Assembly: GCA_905182995.1 (NCBI GenBank)
Contig: CAJJDP010000067.1
Coordinates: forward strand, 11,679 to 75,678
Reading direction: 5' to 3'
From: Paramecium octaurelia
Taxonomy: Eukaryota > Ciliophora > Oligohymenophorea > Peniculida > Parameciidae
Length of the DNA: 64,000 nt
Shown here: piece by piece, positions 1-13,674 of the stretch
Position numbering within the stretch: position 1 is the stretch's first letter
Layout: each line of letters starts with the position of its first letter
Notes under the pieces: model-generated
The model's database searches: none
What the model was told of the DNA's origin: nothing
Seen by the model: only the letters and a program-made list of their open reading frames with translations
Translations under genes and position numbers: made by a program

Positions 1-590
1 CTTTTCCTTGTTTCAAGGTGTGTCCCAATCCCTTGATCCAAATATGTCTTTCTGAAATCTGACTTTAAATCTAATATTAATTGTGGTTCAAAATAAGCTT
101 ATGAAAGCACCAGATTTTATCAGACATTTTAAATGTGGTGCAAAACTTACAAGCAGCCTCCTCACTGACAGGGATTATTATTTGATACCTAATAACTGAG
201 AAAGTGATATCTATGCAGATGCATCAGGCTTGGTGCACCCTGGATCTCATCATGACCCAGGAAGCCATCACACTACTCCCCAAGTTATTATTTTAAAAAT
301 AATAATTATTTATTGTTATTAAAACATTTAAATATAATATATGCTTGAGGATGTTTTAGCTATAGGTAGAATTAAGAGAAAATTCACGATTTTACTTTTT
401 CTTATCTAAAAGAATTACAAAATGAAAAAAAAATAAGATTTTCAGAAAATAATAATATAAATCATTTAATGGTCAAACCTTAAATTCATTAGTGTTTATT
501 GATCAAGGCAAATGTATCATTTACTCATATTCTTAATAGTTTAATTACAAACAACCAAACATTAATAAGGCTTCTAAATCCAGATAATTC
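1..590. other. No gene recognised
   Basis: I see no frame with convincing coding character here under the ciliate code. The first 270 bases are less AT-rich than most spacers in the window, which may mean an old coding remnant, but no motif is readable. Bases 290-560 are ordinary AT-rich spacer. No telomere-type repeat is present at the window edge. Confidence 0.4.
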
Positions 591-679
591 TATTTGTCAG
601 TAATATTTTCATTTACTAATTCCATGTTGCCAAGTTTTTCATTCATAGATATTTTGAATGCAACTCCTTTCATACAATA

Positions 680-1210
680 GTATTTTGGGCAACCTTCATA
701 TTCTTGTATAATTTGCCCAATTTATTAGGAATCTCCTATTTATTTTTCAAATATTCCATATTCTATGTTTTTATAAGGTAGGCAACATTATCTTTAGTAA
801 TAATCAAACTTGTTTCTCTTTTCACAGTTATAACAAAGACCTAATGCCGCTCATTTTAATCTAGTATAATAATCTTTATCAAAGGTTTTGAAAATATATT
901 TGAAGCTTTACAATCATTTTTGATTTCCTATTGAATAGCTTCAATCTCTCCAATTTTTTCCATTAAATTATTGGCACCATACAGATCAAACACATAATTA
1001 TTTTTAGTGATATATACTCAATAAAAAAAATTTAAAATATTCACTTACAGCAAATTTAATCTAGATCGTAAGCAAGTTTACCCCGAGAGTCTCTTATCTC
1101 AAACGCTTAAAAAAGCTTTGTGTAACTAATGAGACCATCAGGAATTAGGATCCAATGACCCCAGATAATCAAATTTGGACACGCTTAAAAAATTGGCTTG
1201 TTTTCTCAGA
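680..1210 (-). pseudogene. Coding remnant of unknown family, minus strand
   Basis: On the minus strand a coherent coding-like stretch runs from about 1210 to 680 if one GT..AG intron of 32 nt (about 1018-1049) is removed. It contains short stretches that look like real protein, for example EIRDSRGKLAYDLD followed after the intron by NNYVFDLYGANNL. A TGA closes the frame near 680 and another sits just upstream near 1205, and I find no start codon. The beta-strand-like spacing is loosely reminiscent of the scramblase/LURP-like fold, but that is a guess. It may be a gene fragment, a pseudogene, or a gene with further exons I could not place. Confidence 0.3.
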
Positions 1211-1399
1211 TCCAGTCTTGCGGATGGGGATCAAAAATGCAGATTAGCAAGGGCAATCCTCAGAATCACCTAAGGCATTAGTCTAAAATTGCATCCTTCA
1301 TAGATCAAAAAGGATAAACCTTCTAGAACTTGATCTGTCCTATAGAATATTACATAATGGACTGAGAAACTGAACAAATGTGGCATATTTTATTTCATC

Positions 1400-2880
1400 A
1401 GTATTCCGAGCCTATTTTTTCACCCTAATTTTTGTAATTGTGTATAATTTTTTTTTAATTATTAGTAATACTTTTATAAGTGATTTCTGAAATAATTTTT
1501 AAAACGACTATCTTTTAAGTTGTACTTCTTCTTTATATCCATCAATTTATCCTAACAGAGTACATTTTTAGATCGTCAATAAAATTTATATTTACTTTCT
1601 CCTTCATATTTAATTAATCTATCGTATTCAGCAGACAGCTTTAATTATCGATATTAATAACAGAAATAATTTTTGCAATAATTTGATTCTTCTATTACAG
1701 TCCATTCTTTCTTTTTTTAATTATCACTTACTTATTTTTAGAATTAATTCTTCTTGCATGAAAAAAAATGTCAAATGGTCTAATTTTCTTTTATTTTTGA
1801 CTTAGATGTTCTAATAATGACATATTTTGGCTAAGATTCAAAGTTATAGAAATCAATTTAATTATTGAAATGTAACGATTAGTTACCAGAAAACTATTCA
1901 TATGCTTGACTTTCAGTTCTTTAGCTTGCCATCAAAAAGATTAATTTAATTTTATCATAACTAAAAATTGCATATAATAAATGTTTAAAAAATATTCTAT
2001 AATCGAATGAACAAAAATTCTTTATCTTTTAATATCCAAACATGATATAATAAATATTAGATACAATAAAATGTGAAAAATTAAAAATATATTTTGAGTC
2101 CATTTAAGATAAAGATTTTTGTTATGATTTTTGATAAAATTATTAAAATGGTAAACTTCTCATACTTAGATATAATTTTAATTCATTAAATGTGTTTCAA
2201 TATTTCAATTTTTCAAAGTAAGATTAATCGAATTAGTTGATATTTGTAATTTCTATTGTTAATTCCTAAGAATAATATGGGTAAATAAGTCAAAACAACT
2301 TTAAACTAGTATAGAAACTATTTCCTCATCTCAAGTGAATAGTTTAAATTCATTTCTTTAATTAAGCATAAGTAAATCAGAAATAATTGAAAGTAATTTT
2401 AAGAATATCCTGAATTAATTAGAGAATGGCTTTCGAGAATTGGTGCTGAAAATATAGATTATAATCCCTTTGCATGAAAAAGATTATGTAAAAAGTTAGA
2501 TATATAATTAAAAATAAGCTGATAGAATGAATTAGATCATAGTTTTTTTTTCTTCTAGATTTCAATCCGATTTCTACAATTTTCTATTATTTTTTCCTTC
2601 TATTTAAGAAACATAATTGTGACTTTTTATTAATTAGATATCATTCAAGGAAAAGATTCTTATAAATTTTGTGTTGTTTGCATCTCCCAATACTTACATA
2701 ATCCTTAATGAAAAAATTTTTACAGCATGTCTTAATATTTCCTTACTTAAATCTTTTTATTTAGATAATTCTTTCCACGTTTTTCAAATTTTCTATCATC
2801 ACTTAAAGTTCCATATATTTAATTATCATAATAATTGATAACCTAAATAGTTTGGCGCATATATATCTACTAGTTAGCAT
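1400..2880. other. Long AT-rich stretch without a recognisable gene
   Basis: The stretch is very AT-rich. One short coding-like piece occurs around 2405-2475 on the plus strand (EYPELIREWLSRIGAENI), ended by TGA, with no start codon or continuation. Otherwise I see nothing I would call a gene. Confidence 0.35.
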
Positions 2881-3903
2881 GATAGTTAAAGAAGTGGTTA
2901 TGCTTTAAAAGTAAATTAAATAATTTTATTATATTAAAGAACTACCAATTTTATATGAAATTTTTTTGAAAGTTAGAAATTTGATGAAAAATATCAAATA
3001 TTCTAAACGAAGATGAACAGGAAATTAGCTAACTAGAATTGCTGTAGTTCATTGCGATGGCATCAGTAATTTAAGGCTTTTTGAAATCGATAGTGAATCT
3101 TAATACTTGATATTGGGATGACGTAAAAATTGATTCATATCAAAAGATAGTATTTGATCTAAATTAATTTACTTCATAGGGTTTTTAGAATAAAGAATAA
3201 ATTAAAGTATTTTGACTTTATAAAAGCAAAATCAGTTGAAAAAACTAAATTTACAACTGGTGAAAAATTTTCCAAATATCACCTAGCACTCTAAGATTAT
3301 ATCCACATTGTTCAAATATTTTATGATTATTTAATTAAATATCGAAATATGTAGAATTAAAATATAGGGAAGATTATCTATGAAGTAAGAAATTAATAAT
3401 GAATATGCAGTACCAAATATTTTTGAAAGAAGATTGGCAAAACAAAATTTCTTAAAAATTCTGAAGTAAGGATTTTAAATTCTTATCAAAAAAAATTGAG
3501 TAATAACAAATTCCTGATCTATAAGTAAGGAGAATATAATTTGTCAGATAGAATGTGAGTTAGTTATAAAAAATTTTGGAATTAAAATAACAGATATAAA
3601 TTGACAAATATTTGACATCTAGTATGTTCATTGAATTGAATATATCATCAAACATAACATAAGAAATTTCATAACTATCACAAAAAAATTACCTAATACA
3701 AAGCAATAGTTTAGAAAGTACTAAATAAAAATTCTAAATCACCTTAATCAGCTTTTCCGTTTGTATCTCTGTTTTTTCAAAAGATGAGAGAGTAGCAGCA
3801 TTAAAATATAGAGAAAAAAATATATCATTGCAAGAAAAGTAAAAATTATAAGTTGCAGATATTGATACATTAATAAGTAACAATAAAAAGCAGATTAATT
3901 GAA
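2881..3903 (+). pseudogene. Frame-shifting coding relic, unknown product
   Basis: Successive plus-strand reading frames each look protein-like for 30-130 codons and then pass to another frame: about 2883-3015, 2995-3105, 3110-3230, 3340-3497 and 3462-3902. The last piece is the longest (about 145 codons without TGA) and is glutamine- and lysine-rich, like coiled-coil proteins of this genome. No intron with GT..AG boundaries of normal size joins the pieces in frame. The simplest reading is a decayed gene, or a real gene in poor-quality sequence. I recognise no family. Confidence 0.3.
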
Positions 3904-4029
3904 AAATGTTCCAAGCATCTATGTAAATCTAACTTCATATTATTTTGTATTTATTTGACATTAAAATTCTATACATTTATCATATAACACCAAAATAATT
4001 ATTTTATATATATAATTAATAGAAATACA

Positions 4030-5253
4030 ATGTAATAAGTATAAGAAGCAGGCGCTTAAAATTAAGATCCTTAGAAAAATCTTCAAGAATAACTCTAGAA
4101 TTTAATGGTGTTTAATAAAAATTAAGAAAAAGAAATAGAAGATTTAAATATAAAAGTTTCTCATCTCGAACAAGAGACAAAAAACCTGAAACTTGACAGA
4201 TAAAATATAATTAATGGTTGTTAGGTGTAATTAGGTTAACTTGAGTTAAAGAAGGAATAGAAATTAGCAGAGCAGAAAAGTATATACGAGGCCACTATAT
4301 AGGAATTATATGATTAGATTAAACGATTAAATAATAACATTGAAGAAGATCAAAAAAAAACATAGCAAATAATAAGTGAGAAGAATGGTACGATTGAAAA
4401 ATAATGGAATATAATTAAATAAATGGGAAAAAGTTTGCAAATAAATAGTTTGATTCAATAGAATTAATATTCAAATAGCATAACATAATCTAACTATCCA
4501 AAGAGTTAGACTTCTAATTCAATGATAATTGAAGGATAAAGCAAGTATATGGTGAATTAAAATTAATTTATTACTAAGGATGGACAAATATTTTAAGCTT
4601 TTGAATATTATTTAGCTTAAAATAATCGCTTGTAATAACAATTAGATAGTATACTATTTAAGAACGAGAATTTACAAACATTATCTAATTATATTAAGGA
4701 TTAATAAAAGGTCATCTAGGAAAAAAATGAAATCTTTGCAGATATCGCCAGGAGTGTAGACAAGCTAAAGAAAAATTAATAAAATACGGTCTTGCATGAA
4801 GAATGGAATAAAATATAAGAACTTACTTTATTAGGGAGGAAAGAAAATGGTTTGAATAAATTGTTTAAGTGTTGTGATGGATAATATGAAATTGTATATT
4901 GTCAATCCAAGAAATGTGTGTATCATATTAACTGCTTATATGATAAAATAATAAGATAAGGATAATTAACTATTAATAATTGCGATTGTGATTAACCATT
5001 TCCTTATTAATTTTTAAGAAGGATGAACTTTGTTGAAGCAAAATGCTTATTGGAAAATATTCTGGAAGGCCAGCAAAAACAATTATTATCTGAAATTGTA
5101 AAGAGTAGAAAACTTCTTGTTTACAAATGCCCCAACCTATTTTGTAGTTTTGAATGGTGCTTCGGACCAAATAATGAAAGCCTCAACATTGGATCTTTAT
5201 CCTATTGTCCAAATTGTTAGATGATCGTTTAATCTGAGGTAAAAGTAGAATGA
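4030..5253 (+). CDS. Coiled-coil protein with cysteine-rich RING/IBR-like C-terminus
   Basis: With TAA/TAG as Gln the frame is open from ATG 4030 to TGA 5251-5253 (407 aa), without introns. Residues 1-260 are charged, Gln-rich and heptad-like, so probably coiled coil. From about residue 275 there are paired cysteines and a histidine (FKCCDGQYEIVYC, then CVYHINC and CDC), and near the end CPNLFCSFEWCFG followed by CPNC, which resembles the in-between-RING type of zinc ligand pattern seen in RBR ubiquitin ligases. The zinc-ligand set is not a canonical RING, so ligase activity is an inference. After TGA 5251 the same frame stays open and coding-like (next entry), so the true end is uncertain. 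Confidence 0.55.
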
Positions 5254-5964
5254 TTGTTATAATAAATATTTAATGAATTGAAATTTTTACAAGATCTCTC
5301 AGTACGTAATCCATCTTGCTCAGCGGATATTAGTAGTCTGCATTAGGTGAGTATAGTACAGGCACTTGATCATCGATAAGTTAATAGCGTAGGTCGACCA
5401 AAATATAAAGGCAGAATTTGTATTTATTGTTGTTTGCAAATTGTATAAATACATTTACAAAGGAAGGAGAAAGCTTTAATTTGGAAATATCGAGTGATTA
5501 ACTGGGATATTTAGGTAGTGGTTATCCTTTATATTTTGACTTCATCAAATCTTGTTTAACCATTATCACTATCTAATATATTACAGTTGGTAACTTTTAA
5601 TTAATTACTCACTTTGGAACCTTGTTTGAATTGTCTGAAACTGAAGAATGATTGCAACAAAAGTAAGACGTATAAAGTTTAACCGCTTTATACTTAACAA
5701 TGATCTACTTAATATATTTTAGACATAATTAAATTAAACTAGATAGTTTTTGTGATTTAAAACAAACAACTCCAGGAGATCTTGGATTTATCACGAGAAG
5801 AATTAGAACTAAAAATAAAAGAGGAATTTGAGAACGTAGTAAAAATATGCTTTATTTTCAAATAAATAATTAAACAGAAAAAAAACTAGAGAATCCTTTT
5901 GGATTAATTATAAGATACTTACTTTGAATAGAACTATTTTTCTGGAAGTGCCCTTTTATAATGA
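5254..5964 (+). pseudogene. In-frame continuation of the cysteine-rich gene, interrupted by TGA
   Basis: Directly after TGA 5251-5253 the same frame continues without another stop to TGA 5701-5703, and then again to TGA 5962-5964. The first part keeps the cysteine-rich style (CIYCCLQI near 5420; CLNCLKLKNDC near 5630), and the second is amphipathic (LDLSREELELKIKEEFEN near 5790). I could not remove either TGA with an intron of normal length in phase. Possible readings: a pseudogenised 3' end, base errors where TGG or CGA became TGA, or real readthrough. Only transcript or resequencing data can choose. Confidence 0.35.
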
Positions 5965-7288
5965 TATAATTAAACTTAACGATATCATTCAAATATAAGC
6001 AAGACAAACTTAAATTCCTAAAAAAAACAAAATACAACACTTTTAAATACTATTTAAAACAATCATTTAATTTAGATTTAAACAACAATGGATATGTAAA
6101 TTTTTAAGGGATTGTTTTGGCTTTAAGATAAGCTCCAGAACTTATAGATATTAATTGGAAAAGCTTAAATGAATGGATAGAGTTATCTTAATTCAAAAGA
6201 CTGCTGGAAATCTTTATTAACTTTTTCTTATTAATATCTTTATTAGTAGTCACTTGTACTACAGAATACAGCAAAAATAAAATGATATCCGTTAAATCTT
6301 GTTTCACACTTTTAATAATGATAATTTGCTATTACTTTTTTCCTTAAATAACTAAAGAATAACTTTCAGAAAGTACATATCTTGGCCACAATCTTGGAAG
6401 AGTTAATCGTTTAAATTGACTATTTTGATGTCTTTATTTACTATCTACATAGCGAAATTCATAGATGGAGAATTGTTTTGGCTCTTTGCTTGGTATTTAA
6501 TTAATTTATAATTAGTAACTCGTTTCTCTTAAATCCTTAATAACAAATTAAAAATTACAAAATCAATTAGTAACAATAGCCAACCACTTAGGATGAATTA
6601 AATGAACTTTATGAACTTCAACAACACAATTTAACCAAGAATCATGCTTATATTAATTATACGTTGATAATCACAAACATATACCGAAATCTGATACTGA
6701 TTAATTAAATTATGACATTTATAGGATTAAGTCTTTACAATTGGGCTGACAAATACATTCTCTTGAATCATTCAACTGTAAAGCACTAACCCTCTTCTAG
6801 TTTATCTCTTGAGATGTTTACATTAATATCATATACTCCTATTATAATTTCTTGTCAACATCTTATGAATTCTAATGAAGACTAGATTCCTTAAATATAA
6901 TTGATCAGTGCATTCGTGTTTTATTTGATCCCTAAAGACCTGATTATTAACAAAATATGGAAGATAAAAAAATCAAGGAATTTTCTCCCTATGATGAATC
7001 CCAATTTAATTCTTGTTATGATAGGACAAATCCTGCCTTACAAGATAAGGCAATTCATAATTGGATCAATTAGAAAAAGCACATTTTAAACAAAGAAGAA
7101 TTCTAGATTTACTTAATGAGGAATAAAAAATTAAACATAAGAGATCTTTAGAAAAGTAATTAACAAAAATTTAGAAATAAATTAGGTAAATAGAAGCTTA
7201 ATTGTTATAAAAATAAAATACTAAACTAATAACATAATCAGATTAAGTTCCCTAAAGTTTTAATTAAGATAAATCTTAGGACTCTTGA
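5890..7288 (+). pseudogene. Broken multi-span membrane protein with an EF-hand and coiled-coil tail
   Basis: Plus-strand coding pieces in alternating frames follow each other: about 5890-6060, 6003-6418, 6418-6600, 6588-6940, 6912-7060 and 7030-7288. They include a good EF-hand loop (DLNNNGYVNFQG, near 6076-6110), then several strongly hydrophobic segments (near 6200-6260, 6310-6350, 6415-6520 and 6700-6930) and a Gln/Lys-rich coiled-coil end closing with TGA 7286-7288. Each frame change could be repaired by a single-base indel, for example near 6588. An EF-hand before membrane spans suggests a Ca2+-responsive channel-like protein, but the family cannot be named. It is either a pseudogene or a real gene in error-prone sequence. 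Confidence 0.4.
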
Positions 7289-7365
7289 ATTATTGACATG
7301 TGTAAATATTTGTAAATTATTTATTCAATTTTTCTAATGTGAATGAAATTAATATATTAAAATTC

Positions 7366-8945
7366 ATGGACCCTTAGCTTAGAGAAGAACATAGATAACT
7401 TCTGGAGAAGAATCAAAAGTAACTGTTGTCTTACGGCACTTCTGGCTTTAGAGAAGAATCAAAATATTTGAAATTTGTTGGTTGGAGAGTGGGAATCTTC
7501 ATAGGACTAATGTCGAAGAACACAAAATTAAAATTAGGAGTCATGATAACAGCATCTCATAATAAGATTATAGATAATGGTTTTAAGATAGTGCCACCAA
7601 AAGGTGGAATGTTGTCAATTGAGGAAGAGTAGAATATAGAAATATTTTATAAATCCGATGAAATCGTCAAATCTGAAACATTATATGATACTGGAATAGT
7701 CTATGTGGGAAGGGATACTAGACCATCCAGCGAATCATTATGTTAAATAGTCCTAGAAGGAATTAAAGAAGCTGGAGCTATTGGAATCAATTTAGGAATT
7801 GTAACCACACCATAATTTGCATTTTTAGTGTATGCAACAAATTTAGGATTAGTAAATCAAATAGAATCTAAATAAGAATTTTTTGTAGAATATTTTTGCG
7901 ACATCTTTTTGTAATTGGTCAAAAGCCCTATAAAAGGGACATTAGTTATAGATGGAGCAGAAGGTGTTGGGGGAATATGGATAAAATAATTTTAAGAGAA
8001 ATTAGCAACGGTATTAACGATTAAGAGAATCAATTATGGGGAAGAATCGCATTTATTAAATGACTGTTGTGGCTCAGAATTTGTTTAAAAGGAAAAGAAA
8101 TTACCTAAAAGCTTTGTTTATGACCCTACTTATAGGTATGCATCATTGGACGGCGATGCTGATAGATTAGTTTATTAGTAATAATGAAATTATATCATAG
8201 TTCTCTTGATTAAAATAAGTTGTAAATTATTGAAGGTGATAGATTTGCTGTTCTATTTGCAATGTATATCAAGTAACAACTAGAAAAATAGCCTGGTTTA
8301 AAATTAACCATCGGTATTATCTAAACAGCTTATGCTAATTCGGCATCAACTAAATACATCACAGAATAATTAGGAATCTAAGCTAAATATGCACCTACAG
8401 GAGTCAAATATTTGCATAGAGCTGCTCATGAGTTTGATATCGGAATCTATTTTGAAGCAAATGGCCATGGAGCTGTTATTTATGAAAACCATGTTCTGTA
8501 AAAAGTCAAGGAGTTTGAACTTTTTGAACTTGAATTGTTTTTAAGACTCTCAAATTAAGCAATAGGGGATGCTATTACTAATATATTAATGACAGAGTTT
8601 CTGTTAAACAAATTAGAAATGAATATTTAGGATTGGTTGCTAATCTATTCAGATTACCCTGCACTTTCAACCAAGTTGTATGTAAAAAATAAATAAATCA
8701 TCAAAACCAATTATGAGGAAACATCCTTAATTGAACCGATAGGTATTCTTTAATTATACAATTTAGATCTTAAATTAAAAGTGGATGAAATAATGTCAAA
8801 ATATGATAATACATATCGGACTTGCATTAGGCCATCTGGTACTGAAAATGTTGTTAGGGTCCATAGTGAAGGTCCTGAGGTTGAAATTATTCGAGAGATA
8901 GACTCTAGAATCAATGAACTGTTAAAATCTTATATGGAGATATGA
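7366..8945 (+). CDS. AGM1/PGM3: Phosphoacetylglucosamine mutase
   Basis: The product interconverts N-acetylglucosamine 6- and 1-phosphate in the cytosol, on the route to UDP-GlcNAc for N-glycans, GPI anchors and chitin-like walls. The 518-residue protein has the family hallmarks in order: the active-site serine loop TASHN near residue 64, the metal-binding DGDADR near residue 265 and the C-terminal phosphate-binding loop RPSGTEN near residue 485. Length is normal for the eukaryotic enzyme. One 23-nt intron (8178-8200) removes a frame break just after DGDADRLV; spliced length is a multiple of three. ATG 7366 is the first in-frame start after an AT-rich spacer. Identification follows from the established alpha-D-phosphohexomutase family. 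Confidence 0.93.
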
Positions 8946-9305
8946 GAATTTATGATATTTGCATAGTTTGCATATATAAATATTTTTAAGTTTTTAAGCT
9001 CTAATAAATAATATTGGAAGTATTAATATGATATAGTACTTAACTTAGAACAAATAGTTTACTCTAAAATAGGTTCATTCTTAATATAATTTTCCAATCA
9101 TTTAGAAGATGTAAATGCACAAATCTAAATTACTAATGAGGCATATTTTGGTCGAATTAATTATATCTTCTCTAAATAATGAGATTTTAGGATTAATTAT
9201 TAAAAATCATAATTTATCACAAACAAGTTAGATCCTTAATTCATAAACATTTTAATTATTCACATATAAATACATAATTTATAACCCCATTTTTTAATAT
9301 TTTTA
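8946..9305. promoter_or_regulatory. AT-rich spacer between tandem genes
   Basis: Holds the 3' end of the mutase transcript and presumably the promoter of the next gene. No coding frame or recognisable motif. Confidence 0.4.
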
Positions 9306-9902
9306 ATGAGAAAGAACGAGTATGACTTTTATGTAGATGATCAAGTCACTTTTAATAAATATCAGCTCACTCTAAAATGCAAATATCATACAAAGATTTC
9401 GATATTAAAATAGTATTTGTTGAAATACATCAAAAAAAATTTTGATATTATGCATAATGATGTCACTCTCAAAGAATCTATGACTTTGGACGAGGTTTTC
9501 TCTAGATATTGCTAAAATACCATCATTCTATTGATAAAATAAGATCCAATGATCGATGTTTTGGTAAAACATTCGATTCAGTATCAAAATTTAAGAAGAT
9601 CAAGACCAACTTCAAATGAGGCTTTAGATGAAATATTTCCTCTCGAAATTAAAAACGACTAAGAAAATATGAAGAATCCAGTTGTTAAACATGAATTAGA
9701 CACTCTGCCATCTACTACTTAAAAGAAATGTTCGAATTGCGGGATTTAAAATAAAATGATTGAGAATTATGAAAGTTCAATATCTAATCTAATACAAGAA
9801 AATGAATAACTTCAATTAAAGATGAGACAACTTAAAGAATAAAGAAATATTAGTAAATAAAAAGAGAGCATTGCAGTAAATAGCTACAGACAACTAAAAA
9901 GA

Positions 9903-9908
<6 letters not shown>
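9306..9908 (+). CDS. Hypothetical protein with C-terminal coiled coil and a CxxC motif
   Basis: An intronless 200-residue ORF under the ciliate code. Residues 1-75 look globular and resemble a ubiquitin-like or PB1-like interaction fold in length and composition, though no signature confirms this. A single CSNCG motif lies near residue 143 and is followed by a coiled coil (about 150-190). No family recognised. The gene is convergent with the kinase on the other strand: its TGA (9906-9908) lies in the palindrome TCATGA at 9903-9908, which also supplies the stop of the neighbour, so the two coding regions overlap by six bases. Confidence 0.7.
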
Positions 9909-11395
<1,487 letters not shown>

Positions 11396-11456
11396 TAATT
11401 ATTACAATGAATACTGATATTTTAATAATTTTATATAAAATTCATAAGGTCAATCA

Positions 11457-11916
11457 TCATTTCTATATTATTATGGATTATAGTTACGCTGCATGAGAGG
11501 ATGAAAATTGTCGCGAATCCACAAAATATCAGACAGCCCCCTTGAATATCCAATAATAATTACCGGTTATTGTTGCTGCCAAAGTTTATCCAATCAACCA
11601 CATTCCACAGCTTAAATATTGTTTATATGCTTACAAAATTAAAAACCAACCTTTCCCTATATTTCCTTCCAAAAATCTAAAGTACTTGAGTATAAAATCC
11701 AATCTTAATTCAGCTGCTAAAATCATCAAAGCGAACAAGCTTAATAAAATATTTCTCATACAATTAATATATCATGAAAATCCAATTCCAAAATGCAAGA
11801 AGTTCGACAACTGTTATTATATCGACTATTGTTATGGCGATTATTGCTGCAGCACAACTCAGGTTGATAATTCTGACGATGGTTTTAAGTGGTGTTCCCT
11901 ATTTTGGTTCGCTCAT
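11457..11916 (-). CDS. Small four-span membrane protein, COPI-associated/TVP15-like
   Basis: Three introns (11740-11761, 22 nt; 11541-11563, 23 nt; 11463-11487, 25 nt) join four exons into a 129-residue protein whose length checks as a multiple of three. It has four hydrophobic segments; between the second and third is the stretch ILKYFRFLEGNIGKGWFLI, resembling the conserved FGFL..GRG..F signature of COPI-associated/TVP15-like Golgi membrane proteins. Likely role: membrane protein of the early secretory pathway; the family assignment is from pattern memory and moderate. It is on the same strand as the kinase, 61 nt upstream of the kinase start. Plus-strand frames here are shadows of this gene. 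Confidence 0.65.
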
Positions 11917-11950
11917 TTTGTTTAATACTTAATTAAATTAAAATATTATT

Positions 11951-13069
11951 TCAATTAAATAATTCCTTCAACCTATTGATACATCCAATCACTTTATCTC
12001 TTAAAGTTTTGATGGTCAAGTTAAATCCAGCCTTTATTTTAAAATCACCATCTAAGTACCCTCTAATGATCAATTTTCCATCCTTCTAGCTAATTCTCAA
12101 TCCTCCCAACATAACTTTACCTTCTTGCAATTATGTTTCATTCACTCTAAAATGTATGAGTATATTATTATACATTTTGGATTGATATTGATCTTCTAAT
12201 CGTATTGATTTGAAAACAATATAATAATCTTCGTTCAATAATTCTATGTATTTGAGATAGGTAATCAATTGTTTTTTAATCATAGAATGCTTATTTAATT
12301 GCAATTCTCCAATAGACATCTACTCATTAATTGGTTGTAATTTGAAGTTTTCAAACAAATCAAATTCAAATAATGAGTTTGAATTCGACCATTTGAGAAA
12401 TTTGCTGATTTCTGTATTCAAATCAAATTGAAACCTATATCATAACTATTATATAAACACTTAATCTGAATGAACATAGTTTTTTACACAAAATAATGAG
12501 AGAAGTACAACTCAATATTATGGATATTCTAAATATAGGTGTCACTGTCATCTATGATATCAACTAATTCTGTGAATTTCTCCAGGGCTTCTTGAGCATA
12601 CAAAGTTAACTCATTGATTCTAATTGACTTAATATTCGAGAAAACCATCATCCAATTGTCTACTGATTATTGTTATTATGACTGTTGAACTGCTTTATCT
12701 GAAATTTACTTCGATTGCTATTTAATCATAAATTTATCTTCATCTTTTTACAACCCTTTTTAACTAGTTGAAGGTGATTTTATGATGGGTAGCTATTTAT
12801 TGGTAATAGTTTCTAATGTGAGATCATTGTCGTTTTTTTCATCGTTTTTGTCTGCTTCACATAATGATTAATCATTAGAATGAGTGTTATCCTGAGCAAT
12901 ACCTAAATTTTGGATGGAATTAACTTATCTATTATGCCTGTATTTTCCCTTGACTCTCCTCAGCAGGATTATTGGACAAGTTCACTAACTAATGTGAAGA
13001 CACCTATGCAGAGGGTTTGCTTTTGAAAAGTAAAAGACACTCTTTGCACTTAGTCAAAAATGATCCCAT
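11951..13069 (-). CDS. Hypothetical protein with N-terminal cysteines and conserved C-terminal region
   Basis: Starts MGSFLTKCKECLLLF, a possible myristoylation/palmitoylation signal, followed by a low-complexity Asn/Gln/Ser region to about residue 150 and a more globular half to the end (about 364 residues). One 23-nt intron at 12412-12434. Spliced length is one base over a multiple of three; the frame appears to slip at a T4 run (12943-12946), where one base fewer gives a continuous protein. I do not recognise the C-terminal domain. The stop (11951-11953) lies 35 nt from the start codon of the preceding membrane protein on the same strand. Confidence 0.6.
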
Positions 13070-13443
13070 TTCCAAAAGTTGATAATTTTATAATACTTAA
13101 TATGCATTTTATAATCAATGACAAAATCCATATAAATTGTAACTATAATTTCAAATTATCTAAAATAGAAACCAAACACTTTTGTTACAACCTATCAAAA
13201 CAAACAAACACAATAAAATTTTATCGATTTTATTAAGGTTCTTATTAAAAATCATAAAAGCATCACATTTCAAACGATCGTTATTTTCCCAGAATAAACG
13301 GACTTAAAAATTTTTCAGAATCACTTTTGGTATTACTTTGATCCATCCCAAATTTTATGATTTATATATTCTTAATCATGGGGGATTCCCCTATTGCCTA
13401 TTAAAAAATTATGCCATCCTTTTTCGGGCACTCACTAAATTAT

Positions 13444-13674
13444 TCAAACATCATACTAAAACTCTTGTTCTTTTTATGTGGGGTCTGTCTTAAATTTAAT
13501 ACCCAAGCCTCTTAAATAGGCCACAACTCTCCTCTCAATTTCCAGTTGCTAAAAGTTGTCGCAATGGAATTGAGGCAATAAGCTATCTAAAGATTCAACT
13601 GATTCCCTAGTCAAGTCCTCAAAGATTTCAATTTTAGATCTTGTCAAATCTTCCCCCTTTATACCATATTACAT
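13444..13674 (-). CDS. Small hypothetical protein, 76 aa
   Basis: A 77-codon frame with ATG and TGA under the ciliate code. The product is charged and predicted helical, with a segment ERRVVAYLRGLGIKFKTDP. It has the look of a real small protein rather than chance AT-rich sequence, as it is unusually rich in Asp, Glu and Arg. No family recognised. It may instead be the last exon of a longer gene extending upstream (see next entry). Confidence 0.45.

Noticed and set aside
1..300. Chromosome end or telomere-addition site at the window start
   Set aside because: No G4T2/G3T3-type repeat on either strand; simply the edge of the window.
5251..5703. In-frame TGA codons as selenocysteine sites
   Set aside because: No selenoprotein family fits, the contexts are not conserved Cys positions, and I cannot identify a SECIS element by eye. 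Error, decay or readthrough are simpler.
11686..11925. Standard-code plus-strand ORF and a second plus-strand frame with hydrophobic residues from 11774
   Set aside because: Both are reverse-strand shadows of the COPI-associated-like gene, whose minus-strand exons join in frame through three normal introns and give a coherent four-span protein.
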